Below, piece by piece: positions 43,069 through 51,477 of a stretch of 64,000 bases of DNA (the first letter of the stretch is position 1; every line of letters starts with the position of its first letter). The position numbers and the translations under genes are program-made. The notes beneath the pieces were generated by a model. The model saw only the letters and a list, made by a program, of their open reading frames with translations, was not told where the DNA came from and did no database searches. The DNA is from Streptomyces fradiae (GTDB lineage Bacteria > Actinomycetota > Actinomycetes > Streptomycetales > Streptomycetaceae), in the NCBI RefSeq assembly GCF_041270065.1, contig NZ_CP065958.1, positions 6,076,001 through 6,140,000 on the forward strand, given 5' to 3'.

Positions 43069-45624
43069 ATGGGACGCGGCAAACTCCGGATCTACCTGGG
43101 AGCGGCACCGGGCGTCGGGAAGACGTACGCGATGCTCTCCGAGGCGCACCGGCGCAGGGAGCGCGGCACCGACGTGGTCGTCGCGTTCGTCGAGCACCAC
43201 GACCGGCCGCGCACCGAGGTGATGCTGCACGGCCTGGAGGGGATACCCCGGCGCCGCCTGGAGTACCGGGGCGGGGAGTTCTCCGAGATGGACGTGGACG
43301 CGGTCCTCGCCCGGCGGCCGGCCGTCGCCCTCGTCGACGAGCTCGCCCACACCAATGTGCCGGGCTCGCGCAACGCCAAGCGCTGGCAGGACGTCGAGGA
43401 GCTGCTCGCGGCCGGCATCGACGTGGTCTCGACGGTGAACATCCAGCACCTGGAGTCGCTGGGCGACGTGGTCGAGTCGATCACGGGGGTGCGGCAGCGG
43501 GAGACCGTGCCGGACGAGGTGGTGCGCCGGGCCGACCAGATCGAGCTGGTCGACATGTCGCCGCAGGCCCTGCGGCGCCGGATGGCGCACGGCAACGTCT
43601 ACCAGCCGGACAAGGTCGACGCGGCCCTGTCGAACTACTTCCGGCCGGGCAACCTGACGGCGCTGCGCGAGCTGGCGCTGCTGTGGACGGCCGACCGGGT
43701 CGACGAGTATCTGCGGCAGTACCGGGGCGAGCACAACATCCGCTCCACCTGGCAGGCCCGGGAGCGGATCGTCGTCGGCCTCACCGGCGGCCCCGAGGGC
43801 CGGACCCTGATCCGGCGGGCCGCCCGGCTCGCCGAGAAGGGCGCCGGCGGCGAGGTGCTCGCCGTCTACATCTCCCGCAGCGACGGCCTCACCGCCGCCT
43901 CGCCGAAGGAGCTCGCGGTGCAGCGGACGCTCGTCGAGGACCTCGGCGGAACGTTCCACCATGTGATCGGCGACGACGTGCCGCACGCCCTCCTGGAGTT
44001 CGCCCGGGGCGTCAACGCCACCCAGATCGTGCTCGGCTCCAGCCGCCGCCGCACCTGGCAGTACATGTTCGGGCCGGGCGTCGGCCAGACCGTGGCCCGC
44101 GAGTCGGGTCCCGACCTGGACGTGCACATCGTCACCCACGAGGAGGCCGCCAAGGGCCGCGGCCTGCCCGTCGCCCGCGGCGCGCGCCTCGGCCGGGGCC
44201 GGATCGTCTGCGCCTGGCTGGTCGGCGTCGCCGGACCCGCCCTGCTCACCCTGCTGCTCACCCATGTCGACGCGGACCTCGGCCTCGCCAACGACATGCT
44301 GCTCTTCCTCACCCTGACCGTCGCCTCCGCCCTCCTCGGCGGCTTCCTGCCGGCCCTGGCCTCGGCGGCCTTCGGCTCCCTGCTGCTCAACTGGTTCTTC
44401 ACCCCGCCGCTGCACCGGCTGACCATCGCCGACCCGCTGAACATCGTGGCCATCGCCGTCTTCTTCGGCGTCGGCATGTCCGTGGCCTCCGTCGTCGACC
44501 TGGCCGCCCGGCGCACCCAGCAGGCCGCCCGGCTGCGCGCCGAGTCGGAGGTGCTGTCCTACCTGGCCGGCAGCGTGCTGCGCGGCGAGAGCAGCCTGGA
44601 GGCCCTGCTCGAACGGGTCCGGGAGACCTTCTCCATGGAGTCCGTCGCCCTCCTGGAGCGCACCGACGACCTCGCGCCCTGGACCTGCGCCGCGAGCGTC
44701 GGCGCCCACCCGGTGGCCCGGCCCGACGACGCGGACGTCGACATGCCCGTCGGCGACCACCTGGCGCTCGCGCTCAACGGGCGGGTGCTGCCCGCCGAGG
44801 ACCGCCGGGTGCTCGGCGCCTTCGCCGCCCAGGCCGCCGTCGTCCTCGACCGCCAGCGGCTCGTCGACGAGGCCGAGGGAGCCCGCAAGCTCGCCGAGGG
44901 CAACAAGATCCGCACCTCGCTGCTCGCCGCCGTCAGCCACGACCTGCGCACCCCGCTCGCCGGCATCAAGGCCTCCGTCAGCTCGCTCCGCTCCGCCGAC
45001 GTCGAATGGTCGGAGGAGGACCAGGCGCTCCTCCTCGAAGGCATCGAGGAGGGCGCCGACCGGCTCGACCACCTCGTCGGGAACCTCCTCGACATGTCCC
45101 GGCTGCAGACCGGCACCGTCACCCCGCTGATCCGCCCCACCGACCTCGACGAGGTCGTCCCCATGGCCCTCGGCGGCGTCCCCGACGGCAGCGTCGGACT
45201 CGACATCCCCGAGACCCTCCCCATGGTCGACGTCGACCGCGGCCTGCTTGAGCGGGCGGTCGCCAACATCGTCGAGAACGCCGTGAAGTACAGCCCCGAC
45301 GGCGTCCCCGTCGCCGTCTCCGCCAGCGTCCTCGGCGAACGCCTCGAACTGCGCGTCACCGACCGCGGGCCCGGTGTCCCGGACGAGGGCAAGGACGGCA
45401 TCTTCGAACCGTTCCAGCGCTTCGGCGACGCCCCGCGCGGCTCCGGCGTCGGCCTCGGCCTCGCCGTCGCCCGCGGCTTCGTCGAGGCCATGGGCGGCAC
45501 CCTCGCCGCCGAGGACACCCCCGGCGGCGGTCTCACCATGGTGCTCACCCTGCGCACCGCCGGCGGCGCCGCGCCGCCCCCGGACCCGGGCGCCGCCCCG
45601 GAGTCCGTCCACAGCTTCACGTAG
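43069..45624 (+). CDS. kdpD: Sensor histidine kinase KdpD
   Basis: 851 residues, normal length. The N-terminal KdpD domain has a P-loop, G-A-A-P-G-V-G-K-T-Y, and D-E-L-A-H-T-N-V-P-G. A universal-stress-like domain follows (about 225-360), then four close transmembrane helices (about 380-480), a GAF-like linker, the phospho-acceptor His624 in S-H-D-L-R-T-P and the ATPase domain (N-I-V-E-N-A-V-K-Y, G-V-G-L-G-L-A-V-A). KdpD senses low K+ and turgor and phosphorylates KdpE. No kdpFABC pump is in the window, so the system may control the Trk/Kim genes nearby. Confidence 0.95.
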   Translation: MGRGKLRIYLGAAPGVGKTYAMLSEAHRRRERGTDVVVAFVEHHDRPRTEVMLHGLEGIPRRRLEYRGGEFSEMDVDAVLARRPAVALVDELAHTNVPGSRNAKRWQDVEELLAAGIDVVSTVNIQHLESLGDVVESITGVRQRETVPDEVVRRADQIELVDMSPQALRRRMAHGNVYQPDKVDAALSNYFRPGNLTALRELALLWTADRVDEYLRQYRGEHNIRSTWQARERIVVGLTGGPEGRTLIRRAARLAEKGAGGEVLAVYISRSDGLTAASPKELAVQRTLVEDLGGTFHHVIGDDVPHALLEFARGVNATQIVLGSSRRRTWQYMFGPGVGQTVARESGPDLDVHIVTHEEAAKGRGLPVARGARLGRGRIVCAWLVGVAGPALLTLLLTHVDADLGLANDMLLFLTLTVASALLGGFLPALASAAFGSLLLNWFFTPPLHRLTIADPLNIVAIAVFFGVGMSVASVVDLAARRTQQAARLRAESEVLSYLAGSVLRGESSLEALLERVRETFSMESVALLERTDDLAPWTCAASVGAHPVARPDDADVDMPVGDHLALALNGRVLPAEDRRVLGAFAAQAAVVLDRQRLVDEAEGARKLAEGNKIRTSLLAAVSHDLRTPLAGIKASVSSLRSADVEWSEEDQALLLEGIEEGADRLDHLVGNLLDMSRLQTGTVTPLIRPTDLDEVVPMALGGVPDGSVGLDIPETLPMVDVDRGLLERAVANIVENAVKYSPDGVPVAVSASVLGERLELRVTDRGPGVPDEGKDGIFEPFQRFGDAPRGSGVGLGLAVARGFVEAMGGTLAAEDTPGGGLTMVLTLRTAGGAAPPPDPGAAPESVHSFT

Positions 45625-45691
45625 ACGACCCGGGCCACGGCCCCCGGCCCGTAACACCCCCTCACGACAACCGACAGGAAGGCCACCCTCC

Positions 45692-46375
45692 ATGACCCGG
45701 GTCCTCGTGGTCGACGACGAGCCACAGATCGTCCGCGCCCTGGTGATCAACCTCAAGGCGCGGAAGTACGAGGTCGACGCGGCGCCCGACGGCGCCACCG
45801 CCCTCAAGCTCGCCGCCGAGCGCCACCCCGACGTCGTCGTCCTCGACCTCGGCCTGCCCGACATGGACGGCGTCGAGGTGATCAGGGGCCTGCGCGGCTG
45901 GACCCGGGTGCCGATCCTGGTGTTGTCCGCCCGGCAGACCTCCGACGAGAAGGTCGAGGCGCTCGACGCCGGCGCCGACGACTACGTGACCAAGCCCTTC
46001 GGCATGGACGAGCTGCTCGCCCGGCTGCGCGCCGCCGTCCGCCGCGCCGAGCCGGTCGGCCGCGAGGAGGGCGACGTGGTCGTCGAGACCGACGGCTTCA
46101 CCGTCGACCTGGCCGCCAAGAAGGTGCACCGGGCCGGCAAGGACGTCCGGCTCACCCCGACCGAGTGGCACCTCCTGGAGGTCCTGGTCCGCAACAGCGG
46201 CCGCCTGGTGAGCCAGAAGCAGTTGCTCCAGGAGGTCTGGGGCCCCTCGTACGGCACCGAGACCAACTATCTGCGGGTCTACATGGCCCAGCTGCGCCGC
46301 AAGCTGGAGCCGGACCCCTCGCACCCGCGCCACTTCGTCACCGAGCCGGGCATGGGCTACCGCTTCGAACACTGA
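45692..46375 (+). CDS. kdpE: Response regulator KdpE
   Basis: 227 residues from the ATG at 45692, after AGGAAGG. OmpR-type: receiver with D-D-E-P and the phospho-acceptor Asp in L-D-L-G-L-P-D-M-D-G (near residue 52), K-P-F-G at about 100, then the winged helix (W-H-L-L-E-V-L-V-R and G-Y-R-F-E-H at the end). It forms a two-component pair with KdpD, 67 bp upstream. Confidence 0.94.
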   Translation: MTRVLVVDDEPQIVRALVINLKARKYEVDAAPDGATALKLAAERHPDVVVLDLGLPDMDGVEVIRGLRGWTRVPILVLSARQTSDEKVEALDAGADDYVTKPFGMDELLARLRAAVRRAEPVGREEGDVVVETDGFTVDLAAKKVHRAGKDVRLTPTEWHLLEVLVRNSGRLVSQKQLLQEVWGPSYGTETNYLRVYMAQLRRKLEPDPSHPRHFVTEPGMGYRFEH

Positions 46376-46469
46376 GTTCGGTCTCCGGGGCCGGGTCCGG
46401 GTCCGGTCCGGGTGCGCTCGGGGTTCGGTGCCCGACGGGCCGTCGGCGGCGGCCGGTACGCTTTTACGT

Positions 46470-46868
46470 ATGAGTGCCGCACCGCGTACAGAGAAGCCCG
46501 CCGGGCGCTTCCGCCGCATGCTCGACAGGCTGTCCACCTCCCAGGAGGAGCTGGAGTCGGTCGAGCTCCAGGAGGACTCCGCGGCCTCGGGGTGCACCCG
46601 GATCTCCGACTGCCACGACCGCGAGATAGTCAAGGTGACTGGTACGTTGCGGACGGTCACCCTGCGCCCCCGTGCGGGTGTGCCCGCGCTGGAGGCCGAG
46701 CTCTTCGACGGCACCGCCCCGCTGGACGTGGTCTGGCTGGGCCGCCGCTCCATCGTGGGCATCGAGCCGGGCCGCAAGCTGATCGCCTCCGGTCGCATCT
46801 CCATGAGCCACGGCCGGCGGGTCCTCTTCAACCCCAAATACGAGCTCCGACCGCTCGGACAGGAGTAG
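46470..46868 (+). CDS. OB-fold nucleic acid-binding domain protein
   Basis: 132 residues from the ATG at 46470. The core G-T-L-R-T-V-T-L-R-P and W-L-G-R-R-S-I-x-G-I-x-P-G-x-x-L shows an OB fold of the type also found in RecG and DNA polymerase III alpha. It starts 3 bp before the DUF3159 gene ends its 5' flank (GTG at 46872), and this pair is common in Streptomyces. Which nucleic acid it binds is unknown. Confidence 0.85.
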   Translation: MSAAPRTEKPAGRFRRMLDRLSTSQEELESVELQEDSAASGCTRISDCHDREIVKVTGTLRTVTLRPRAGVPALEAELFDGTAPLDVVWLGRRSIVGIEPGRKLIASGRISMSHGRRVLFNPKYELRPLGQE

Positions 46869-46871
46869 CCG

Positions 46872-47621
46872 GTGACGTCAGTCGACAAGCCGACCACCGA
46901 CAGGGACGCCCCGGCCGGCCAGGCCGACAAGGCGGTGACCGAGGCCGCCCTCTTCGAGGCCTTCGGCGGCGTGCGCGGCATGGTGGAGACGGTCCTGCCC
47001 GGGCTGCTCTTCGTCACGATCTACACGATCAACAAGAACCTGCACTTCTCGGCGATCGCCGCGCTCGGCGTCTCGCTGGTCCTCGTGGCCGTGCGCCTGA
47101 TCCGCCGCGACACCGTCAAGCACGCCTTCAGCGGCGTCTTCGGCGTCGCCTTCGGTGTCGTCTTCGCGATGATGACCGGCAACGCCAAGGACTTCTATCT
47201 GCCGGGCATGATCTACACCCTCGGCCTGGCCCTGGCGTACATCATCACGACGCTGGCCGGCGTGCCGCTGATCGGTCTGATCCTCGGCCCGGTCTTCAAG
47301 GAGAACCTCTCCTGGCGCACCCGCAACCCGGGCCGCAAGAAGGCGTACGCGAAGGCCAGCTGGGCCTGGGGCCTGATCCTGCTCGCCAAGTGCGCGATCC
47401 TCTTCCCGCTCTACTGGTGGGCCGACACCACCCAGCTCGGCTGGGTCCTGGTCGCCCTGAAGATCCCGCCGTTCCTGCTCGCGGTCTATCTGACCTGGGT
47501 CTTCCTCGCGAAGGCGCCGCCGCCGATCGACGTGTTCGCGGAGATGGAGGCCGAGGAGCAGGCCGAGAAGGAAGCCGAGCAGGCCCGCAAGGCCACGGCT
47601 CCGGGCCGTACGGACGGCTAG
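46872..47621 (+). CDS. DUF3159 membrane protein
   Basis: 249 residues with about five to six transmembrane helices and a Glu/Lys-rich cytoplasmic tail. The sequence E-A-F-G-G-V-R-G-M-V-E-T-V-L-P-G-L is the N-terminal hallmark of DUF3159. Its partner in the transcription unit is the OB-fold gene. It is not known what it does; its place beside potassium-transport genes may be incidental. Confidence 0.9.
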   Translation: MTSVDKPTTDRDAPAGQADKAVTEAALFEAFGGVRGMVETVLPGLLFVTIYTINKNLHFSAIAALGVSLVLVAVRLIRRDTVKHAFSGVFGVAFGVVFAMMTGNAKDFYLPGMIYTLGLALAYIITTLAGVPLIGLILGPVFKENLSWRTRNPGRKKAYAKASWAWGLILLAKCAILFPLYWWADTTQLGWVLVALKIPPFLLAVYLTWVFLAKAPPPIDVFAEMEAEEQAEKEAEQARKATAPGRTDG

Positions 47622-47655
47622 CCCGCAGACGTACAGACCTACAGACGTACGGGAA

Positions 47656-47688
47656 GGGGCCCGGGACCTGTCACAGGTCCCGGGCCCC
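47656..47688. terminator. Bidirectional hairpin between DUF3159 and TrkA genes
   Basis: A perfect 33-base palindrome: 16-base arms (GGGGCCCGGGACCTGT and its complement) around a single C. It lies between two convergent genes and can terminate both. Confidence 0.88.
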
Positions 47689-47706
47689 TCGCCGTAAGGT
47701 CAGCGG

Positions 47707-48381
47707 TTACGCGCCGCCCTCGCGGCGGACCGAGAGCAGCTCCTCCAGCTGCTCCTCGCGGGCCTGGGTGGCCACGAACAGCAGCTCGTCGCCCGCCTCC
47801 AGGGTCTCCTCCGGGCTCGGGGTGAGCACCCGGGAGCCGCGGATGATGGTGACCAGGGAGGTGTCCTGCGGCCAGGCCACCTCGCCGACCTGGGTCCCCG
47901 CGATCGCCGACTCCGGCGGCAGGGTCAGCTCGACCAGGTTGGCGTCGCCGTGGCTGAAGCGCAGCAGCCGGACCAGGTCGCCGACGCTCACCGCCTCCTC
48001 GACCAGGGCCGACATCAGACGCGGCGTCGAGACGGCGACGTCCACGCCCCACGCCTCGTTGAACAGCCACTCGTTCTTCGGGTTGTTGACCCGGGCGACC
48101 ACCCGCGGCACGCCGTACTCGGTCTTGGCGAGCAGCGAGACGACCAGGTTCACCTTGTCGTCGCCGGTCGCCGCGATCACGACGTTGCAGCGCTGCAGCG
48201 CCGCCTCGTCCAGCGAGGTGATCTCGCAGGCGTCGGCGAGCAGCCACTCCGCCTGCGGCACCCGCTCCACCGAGATGGCGGTCGGGGCCTTGTCGATGAG
48301 GAGGACCTCGTGGCCGTTCTCCAGGAGCTCGCCCGCGATGGAACGGCCCACCGCGCCGGCGCCGGCAATAGCGACACGCAT
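47707..48381 (-). CDS. TrkA-type RCK potassium regulatory protein (downstream copy)
   Basis: 224 residues from the ATG at 48381. The RCK_N Rossmann fold shows M-R-V-A-I-A-G-A-G-A-V-G-R-S-I-A with a terminal acidic residue (L-I-D-K), and RCK_C fills the last 80 residues. Such proteins gate K+ channels or Trk/Ktr uptake by binding NAD(H), ATP or cyclic dinucleotides. Its start overlaps the stop of the other TrkA gene by one base (TGATG), so the two are made together and may form a hetero-complex. Confidence 0.92.
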   Translation of the reverse strand: MRVAIAGAGAVGRSIAGELLENGHEVLLIDKAPTAISVERVPQAEWLLADACEITSLDEAALQRCNVVIAATGDDKVNLVVSLLAKTEYGVPRVVARVNNPKNEWLFNEAWGVDVAVSTPRLMSALVEEAVSVGDLVRLLRFSHGDANLVELTLPPESAIAGTQVGEVAWPQDTSLVTIIRGSRVLTPSPEETLEAGDELLFVATQAREEQLEELLSVRREGGA

Positions 48382-49049
48382 CAGTGACCGCCCTCCTCGG
48401 GACCCTCGGCGAAGGCCGCCTCGACCTTGGCGATCTCGTCCGTCCGCATCATCACGTGCACGAGGTCGCCCTCCTGCAGCACCGTCTGTGAGGACGGGAT
48501 GATCGCTTCGCCCAGCCGGGTGAGGAAGGCCACGCGCACGCCGGTCTCGTCCTGCAGCCGGCTGATCTTGTGCCCGATCCACGAAGGCGAGGTGTGCACC
48601 TCGGCGAGCTGCACGCCGCCGCTCGGGTCACGCCACAGCGGCTCCGCGCCCGAGGGCAGCAGCCGGCGCAGCATCTGGTCGGCGGTCCAGCGGACCGTGG
48701 CGACCGTCGGGATGCCGAGGCGCTGGTAGACCTCGGCGCGCCGCGGGTCGTAGATCCGCGCGGCCACGTTCTCGATGCCGAACATCTCGCGGGCGACCCG
48801 CGCGGCGATGATGTTCGAGTTGTCGCCGCTGCTGACGGCGGCGAAGGCCCCGGCCTCCTCGATGCCCGCCTCGCGCAGCGTGTCCTGGTCGAAGCCCACG
48901 CCGGTCACCCGGCGGCCGCCGAACCCCGAGCCCAGGCGGCGGAACGCCGTCGGGTCCTGGTCCACGACCGCGACGGTGTGCCCCTGCTGCTCGAGGGTCT
49001 GCGCGAGAGCGGCTCCCACTCGCCCGCAGCCCATGATGACGATGTGCAC
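48381..49049 (-). CDS. TrkA-type RCK potassium regulatory protein (upstream copy)
   Basis: 222 residues. M-H-I-V-I-M-G-C-G-R-V-G-A-A-L-A opens the RCK_N nucleotide-binding fold with D-Q-D-P after strand 2, and an RCK_C domain follows from about residue 135. It is the first gene of the pair and diverges from the KimA-like transporter; their shared 300-bp region carries four 21-bp repeats. No TrkH membrane subunit is encoded here, so the pair may regulate KimA or a channel elsewhere. Confidence 0.92.
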   Translation of the reverse strand: MHIVIMGCGRVGAALAQTLEQQGHTVAVVDQDPTAFRRLGSGFGGRRVTGVGFDQDTLREAGIEEAGAFAAVSSGDNSNIIAARVAREMFGIENVAARIYDPRRAEVYQRLGIPTVATVRWTADQMLRRLLPSGAEPLWRDPSGGVQLAEVHTSPSWIGHKISRLQDETGVRVAFLTRLGEAIIPSSQTVLQEGDLVHVMMRTDEIAKVEAAFAEGPEEGGH

Positions 49050-49192
49050 GTCCCCTTACCCCGCACTCCTGATCGTCTTGCTGACCTGCGAAAACACCCT
49101 GCTCACAACTTTCCCGGCCGCGCCTGCGGCCATCTACCCGGCTTCACTCCGGTCCATGCTGTCCGTCCGAGCTTATGCGGCACCATCCACGG

Positions 49193-49276
49193 CGACCCAT
49201 CCGAGGTCGTGCTGCGGCCGTTCGAGGTCACCACGCGGCCGTCCGGGATCACCATGCGGCCATCCGAGGTGGTGAC
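49193..49276. repeat. Four 21-bp tandem repeats between the TrkA pair and the KimA-like gene
   Basis: Units at 49193-49213, 49214-49234, 49235-49255 and 49256-49276 have an exact 21-bp period. Conserved core: CC(A/G)T(C/T)CG(A/G)G(G/A)T. Units 2-4 start GCGGCC. A 21-bp spacing is two helical turns, so all copies face one side of the DNA, as expected of a multi-site operator. Confidence 0.75.
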
Positions 49277-49331
49277 CCAGGAGATTCCGTGCGGATGGGG
49301 GTGATGGTCGGCGTGGCCGGTTTCGAACGCT

Positions 49332-49337
49332 TACGAT
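49332..49337 (+). promoter_or_regulatory. Possible -10 box for a leaderless kimA-like transcript
   Basis: TACGAT ends 8 bases before the GTG start at 49346, with no ribosome site in between. Transcription would start at or next to the GTG, giving a leaderless mRNA. No clear -35 is seen. Confidence 0.4.
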
Positions 49338-49345
49338 CCTCTGTT

Positions 49346-51397
49346 GTGTCCAAACTGACCGACGTGCCCAAACGGATCCTCATCGGACGGGCCCTGCGCA
49401 GCGACAAGCTCGGCGAGACCCTTCTCCCCAAGCGGATCGCCCTACCCGTGTTCGCCTCCGACCCGCTGTCCTCGGTGGCGTACGCACCGGGTGAGGTGCT
49501 GCTCGTCCTCTCCGTCGCGGGCCTGTCGGCCTACCACTTCAGCCCGTGGATCGCGCTCGCGGTCGTGGTGCTGATGTTCACGGTCGTCGCCTCGTACCGG
49601 CAGAACGTGCACGCGTACCCCAGCGGCGGCGGCGACTACGAGGTCGCCACCACCAACCTCGGACCGAAGGCCGGACTGACCGTCGCGAGCGCCCTGCTCG
49701 TCGACTACGTCCTCACCGTCGCGGTCTCGATCGCCTCCGGCATCGAGAACCTCGGCTCCGCCGTCCCCTTCGTCGTCGAGCACAAGGTGGCCTCGGCCGT
49801 CGCGGTGATCATCCTGCTCACCCTGATGAACCTGCGCGGCGTGAAGGAGTCCGGCGGCCTCTTCGCAATCCCCACGTACATCTTCGTCTTCGGCGTCTTC
49901 GTCATGATCATCTGGGGCGCCTGGCGCGGCCTGGTCCTCGGCGACGACATGCAGGCCCCCACCGCCGGCTTCGAGATCAAGGCCGAGCACGGCGGACTCG
50001 CCGGCTTCGCGCTGGTCTTCCTGCTGCTGCGCGCCTTCTCCTCCGGCTGTGCCGCCCTCACCGGCGTCGAGGCCATCTCCAACGGCGTGCCCGCCTTCCG
50101 CAAGCCCAAGTCGAAGAACGCCGCCACCACCCTGGCCCTCATGGGCGGCCTCGCCGTCACCATGTTCTGCGGCATCATCTTCCTGGCCATGGCCACCGAC
50201 GTCCGGATGGCCGAGAACCCGGGCGAGGACCTGCTGAACAATGGCGTCCCGCTCGGGGCGGGCTACGTCCAGGACCCGGTCATCTCGCAGGTCGCCGCCG
50301 CCGTCTTCGGCGACGGAACGTTCTTCTTCGTCCTGCTCGCCGCCGCCACCGCGCTCGTCCTCTTCCTGGCCGCCAACACCGCGTACAACGGCTTCCCGCT
50401 CCTCGGCTCGATCCTCGCCCAGGACCGCTACCTGCCGCGCCAGCTGCACACCCGCGGCGACCGCCTCGCCTTCTCCAACGGCATCGTGCTGCTCGCCGGC
50501 GCCGCCGCCCTCCTCGTCTGGATCTACGGCGCCGACTCCACGCGCCTCATCCAGCTGTACATCGTCGGCGTCTTCGTCTCCTTCACGCTCAGCCAGATCG
50601 GCATGGTCCGGCACTGGAACCGGCACCTGAAGACCGAGCGCGACACGGCCAAGCGCCGCCACATGATCCGCTCCCGCGCGATCAACGCCTTCGGAGCCTT
50701 CTTCACCGGCCTCGTCCTGGTCGTCGTCCTCGCCACCAAGTTCACCCACGGCGCCTGGGTCGCCCTGCTCGGCATGGTGATCTTCTACGTGACGATGACC
50801 GCGATCCGCCGCCACTACGACTCCGTGGCCGCCGAGATCGCCGCCGCCGAGGAGCGCCCCGACGAGTACGTGCGGCCCTCCCGGGTCCGCTCCGTCGTCC
50901 TCGTCTCCAAGCTCCACAAGCCCACCCTGCGCGCCCTCGCCTACGCCAAGCTCATGCACGCCGGCGAGCTGGAGGCGCTGAGCGTCAACGTCGACCCGGT
51001 GGAGACCAAGGCGCTGAAGGAGGAGTGGGAGCGGCGCGGCATCAACGTGCCGCTGAAGATCCTCGACTCGCCGTACCGCGAGATCACCCGGCCGGTCATC
51101 GAGTACGTGAAGACCCTGCGCCAGGAGAGCCCGCGCGACGCCGTCTCCGTCTACATCCCGGAGTACGTCGTCGGCCACTGGTACGAGCACCTGCTGCACA
51201 ACCAGAGCGCGCTGCGCCTCAAGGGCCGGCTGCTGTTCACGCCGGGCGTGATGGTGACCTCGGTGCCGTACCAGCTCCAGTCCTCCGAGGCCGCGAAGAA
51301 GCGGGCCCGCAAGCGCTCGGAGTGGAACGCTCCGGGTTCGGTGCGCCGCGGCCCGGTGGAGAAGGTCCGCAAGGAACCGGCGGGAAAGAACAACTAG
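49346..51397 (+). CDS. KimA-like potassium transporter (APC superfamily)
   Basis: 683 residues from the GTG at 49346. Twelve transmembrane helices are followed by a cytoplasmic C-terminal domain of about 170 residues. L-S-S-V-A-Y near residue 40, S-Y-R-Q-N-V-H-A-Y-P-S-G-G-G and F-S-S-G-C-A-A-L-T-G-V-E-A-I-S-N closely resemble KimA (YdaO) of Bacillus subtilis, a high-affinity K+/H+ symporter controlled by c-di-AMP. The gene diverges from two TrkA-type proteins and sits near kdpDE, which supports potassium uptake. An alternative start at 49175 would translate the upstream repeats and is less likely. Confidence 0.9.
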   Translation: MSKLTDVPKRILIGRALRSDKLGETLLPKRIALPVFASDPLSSVAYAPGEVLLVLSVAGLSAYHFSPWIALAVVVLMFTVVASYRQNVHAYPSGGGDYEVATTNLGPKAGLTVASALLVDYVLTVAVSIASGIENLGSAVPFVVEHKVASAVAVIILLTLMNLRGVKESGGLFAIPTYIFVFGVFVMIIWGAWRGLVLGDDMQAPTAGFEIKAEHGGLAGFALVFLLLRAFSSGCAALTGVEAISNGVPAFRKPKSKNAATTLALMGGLAVTMFCGIIFLAMATDVRMAENPGEDLLNNGVPLGAGYVQDPVISQVAAAVFGDGTFFFVLLAAATALVLFLAANTAYNGFPLLGSILAQDRYLPRQLHTRGDRLAFSNGIVLLAGAAALLVWIYGADSTRLIQLYIVGVFVSFTLSQIGMVRHWNRHLKTERDTAKRRHMIRSRAINAFGAFFTGLVLVVVLATKFTHGAWVALLGMVIFYVTMTAIRRHYDSVAAEIAAAEERPDEYVRPSRVRSVVLVSKLHKPTLRALAYAKLMHAGELEALSVNVDPVETKALKEEWERRGINVPLKILDSPYREITRPVIEYVKTLRQESPRDAVSVYIPEYVVGHWYEHLLHNQSALRLKGRLLFTPGVMVTSVPYQLQSSEAAKKRARKRSEWNAPGSVRRGPVEKVRKEPAGKNN

Positions 51398-51415
51398 AAA
51401 AGAAGAACTAGACTG

Positions 51416-51444
51416 GTGGGCTGCTGTCGAGAACAGCAGCCCAC
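51416..51444 (+). terminator. Terminator after the KimA-like gene
   Basis: A 12-bp perfect stem, GTGGGCTGCTGT (51416-51427) with ACAGCAGCCCAC (51433-51444), a CGAGA loop and a T-rich tail ending TCTTTT. Confidence 0.9.
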
Positions 51445-51477
51445 TCTTCATCTTTTGCGCCCTGGGAGCCCCCGATC

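Noticed and set aside
46470..47621. OB-fold and DUF3159 genes as part of the potassium module
   Set aside because: They have no known link to ion transport and form their own transcription unit; adjacency alone is not enough.
49193..49276. The 21-bp repeats as a CRISPR array
   Set aside because: The units are directly adjacent with no spacers and are imperfect, so it is a simple tandem repeat.
49050..49345. A c-di-AMP riboswitch in front of the KimA-like gene
   Set aside because: KimA genes in Bacillus are under such riboswitches, but I find no pairing pattern of the ydaO class and the probable mRNA is leaderless.
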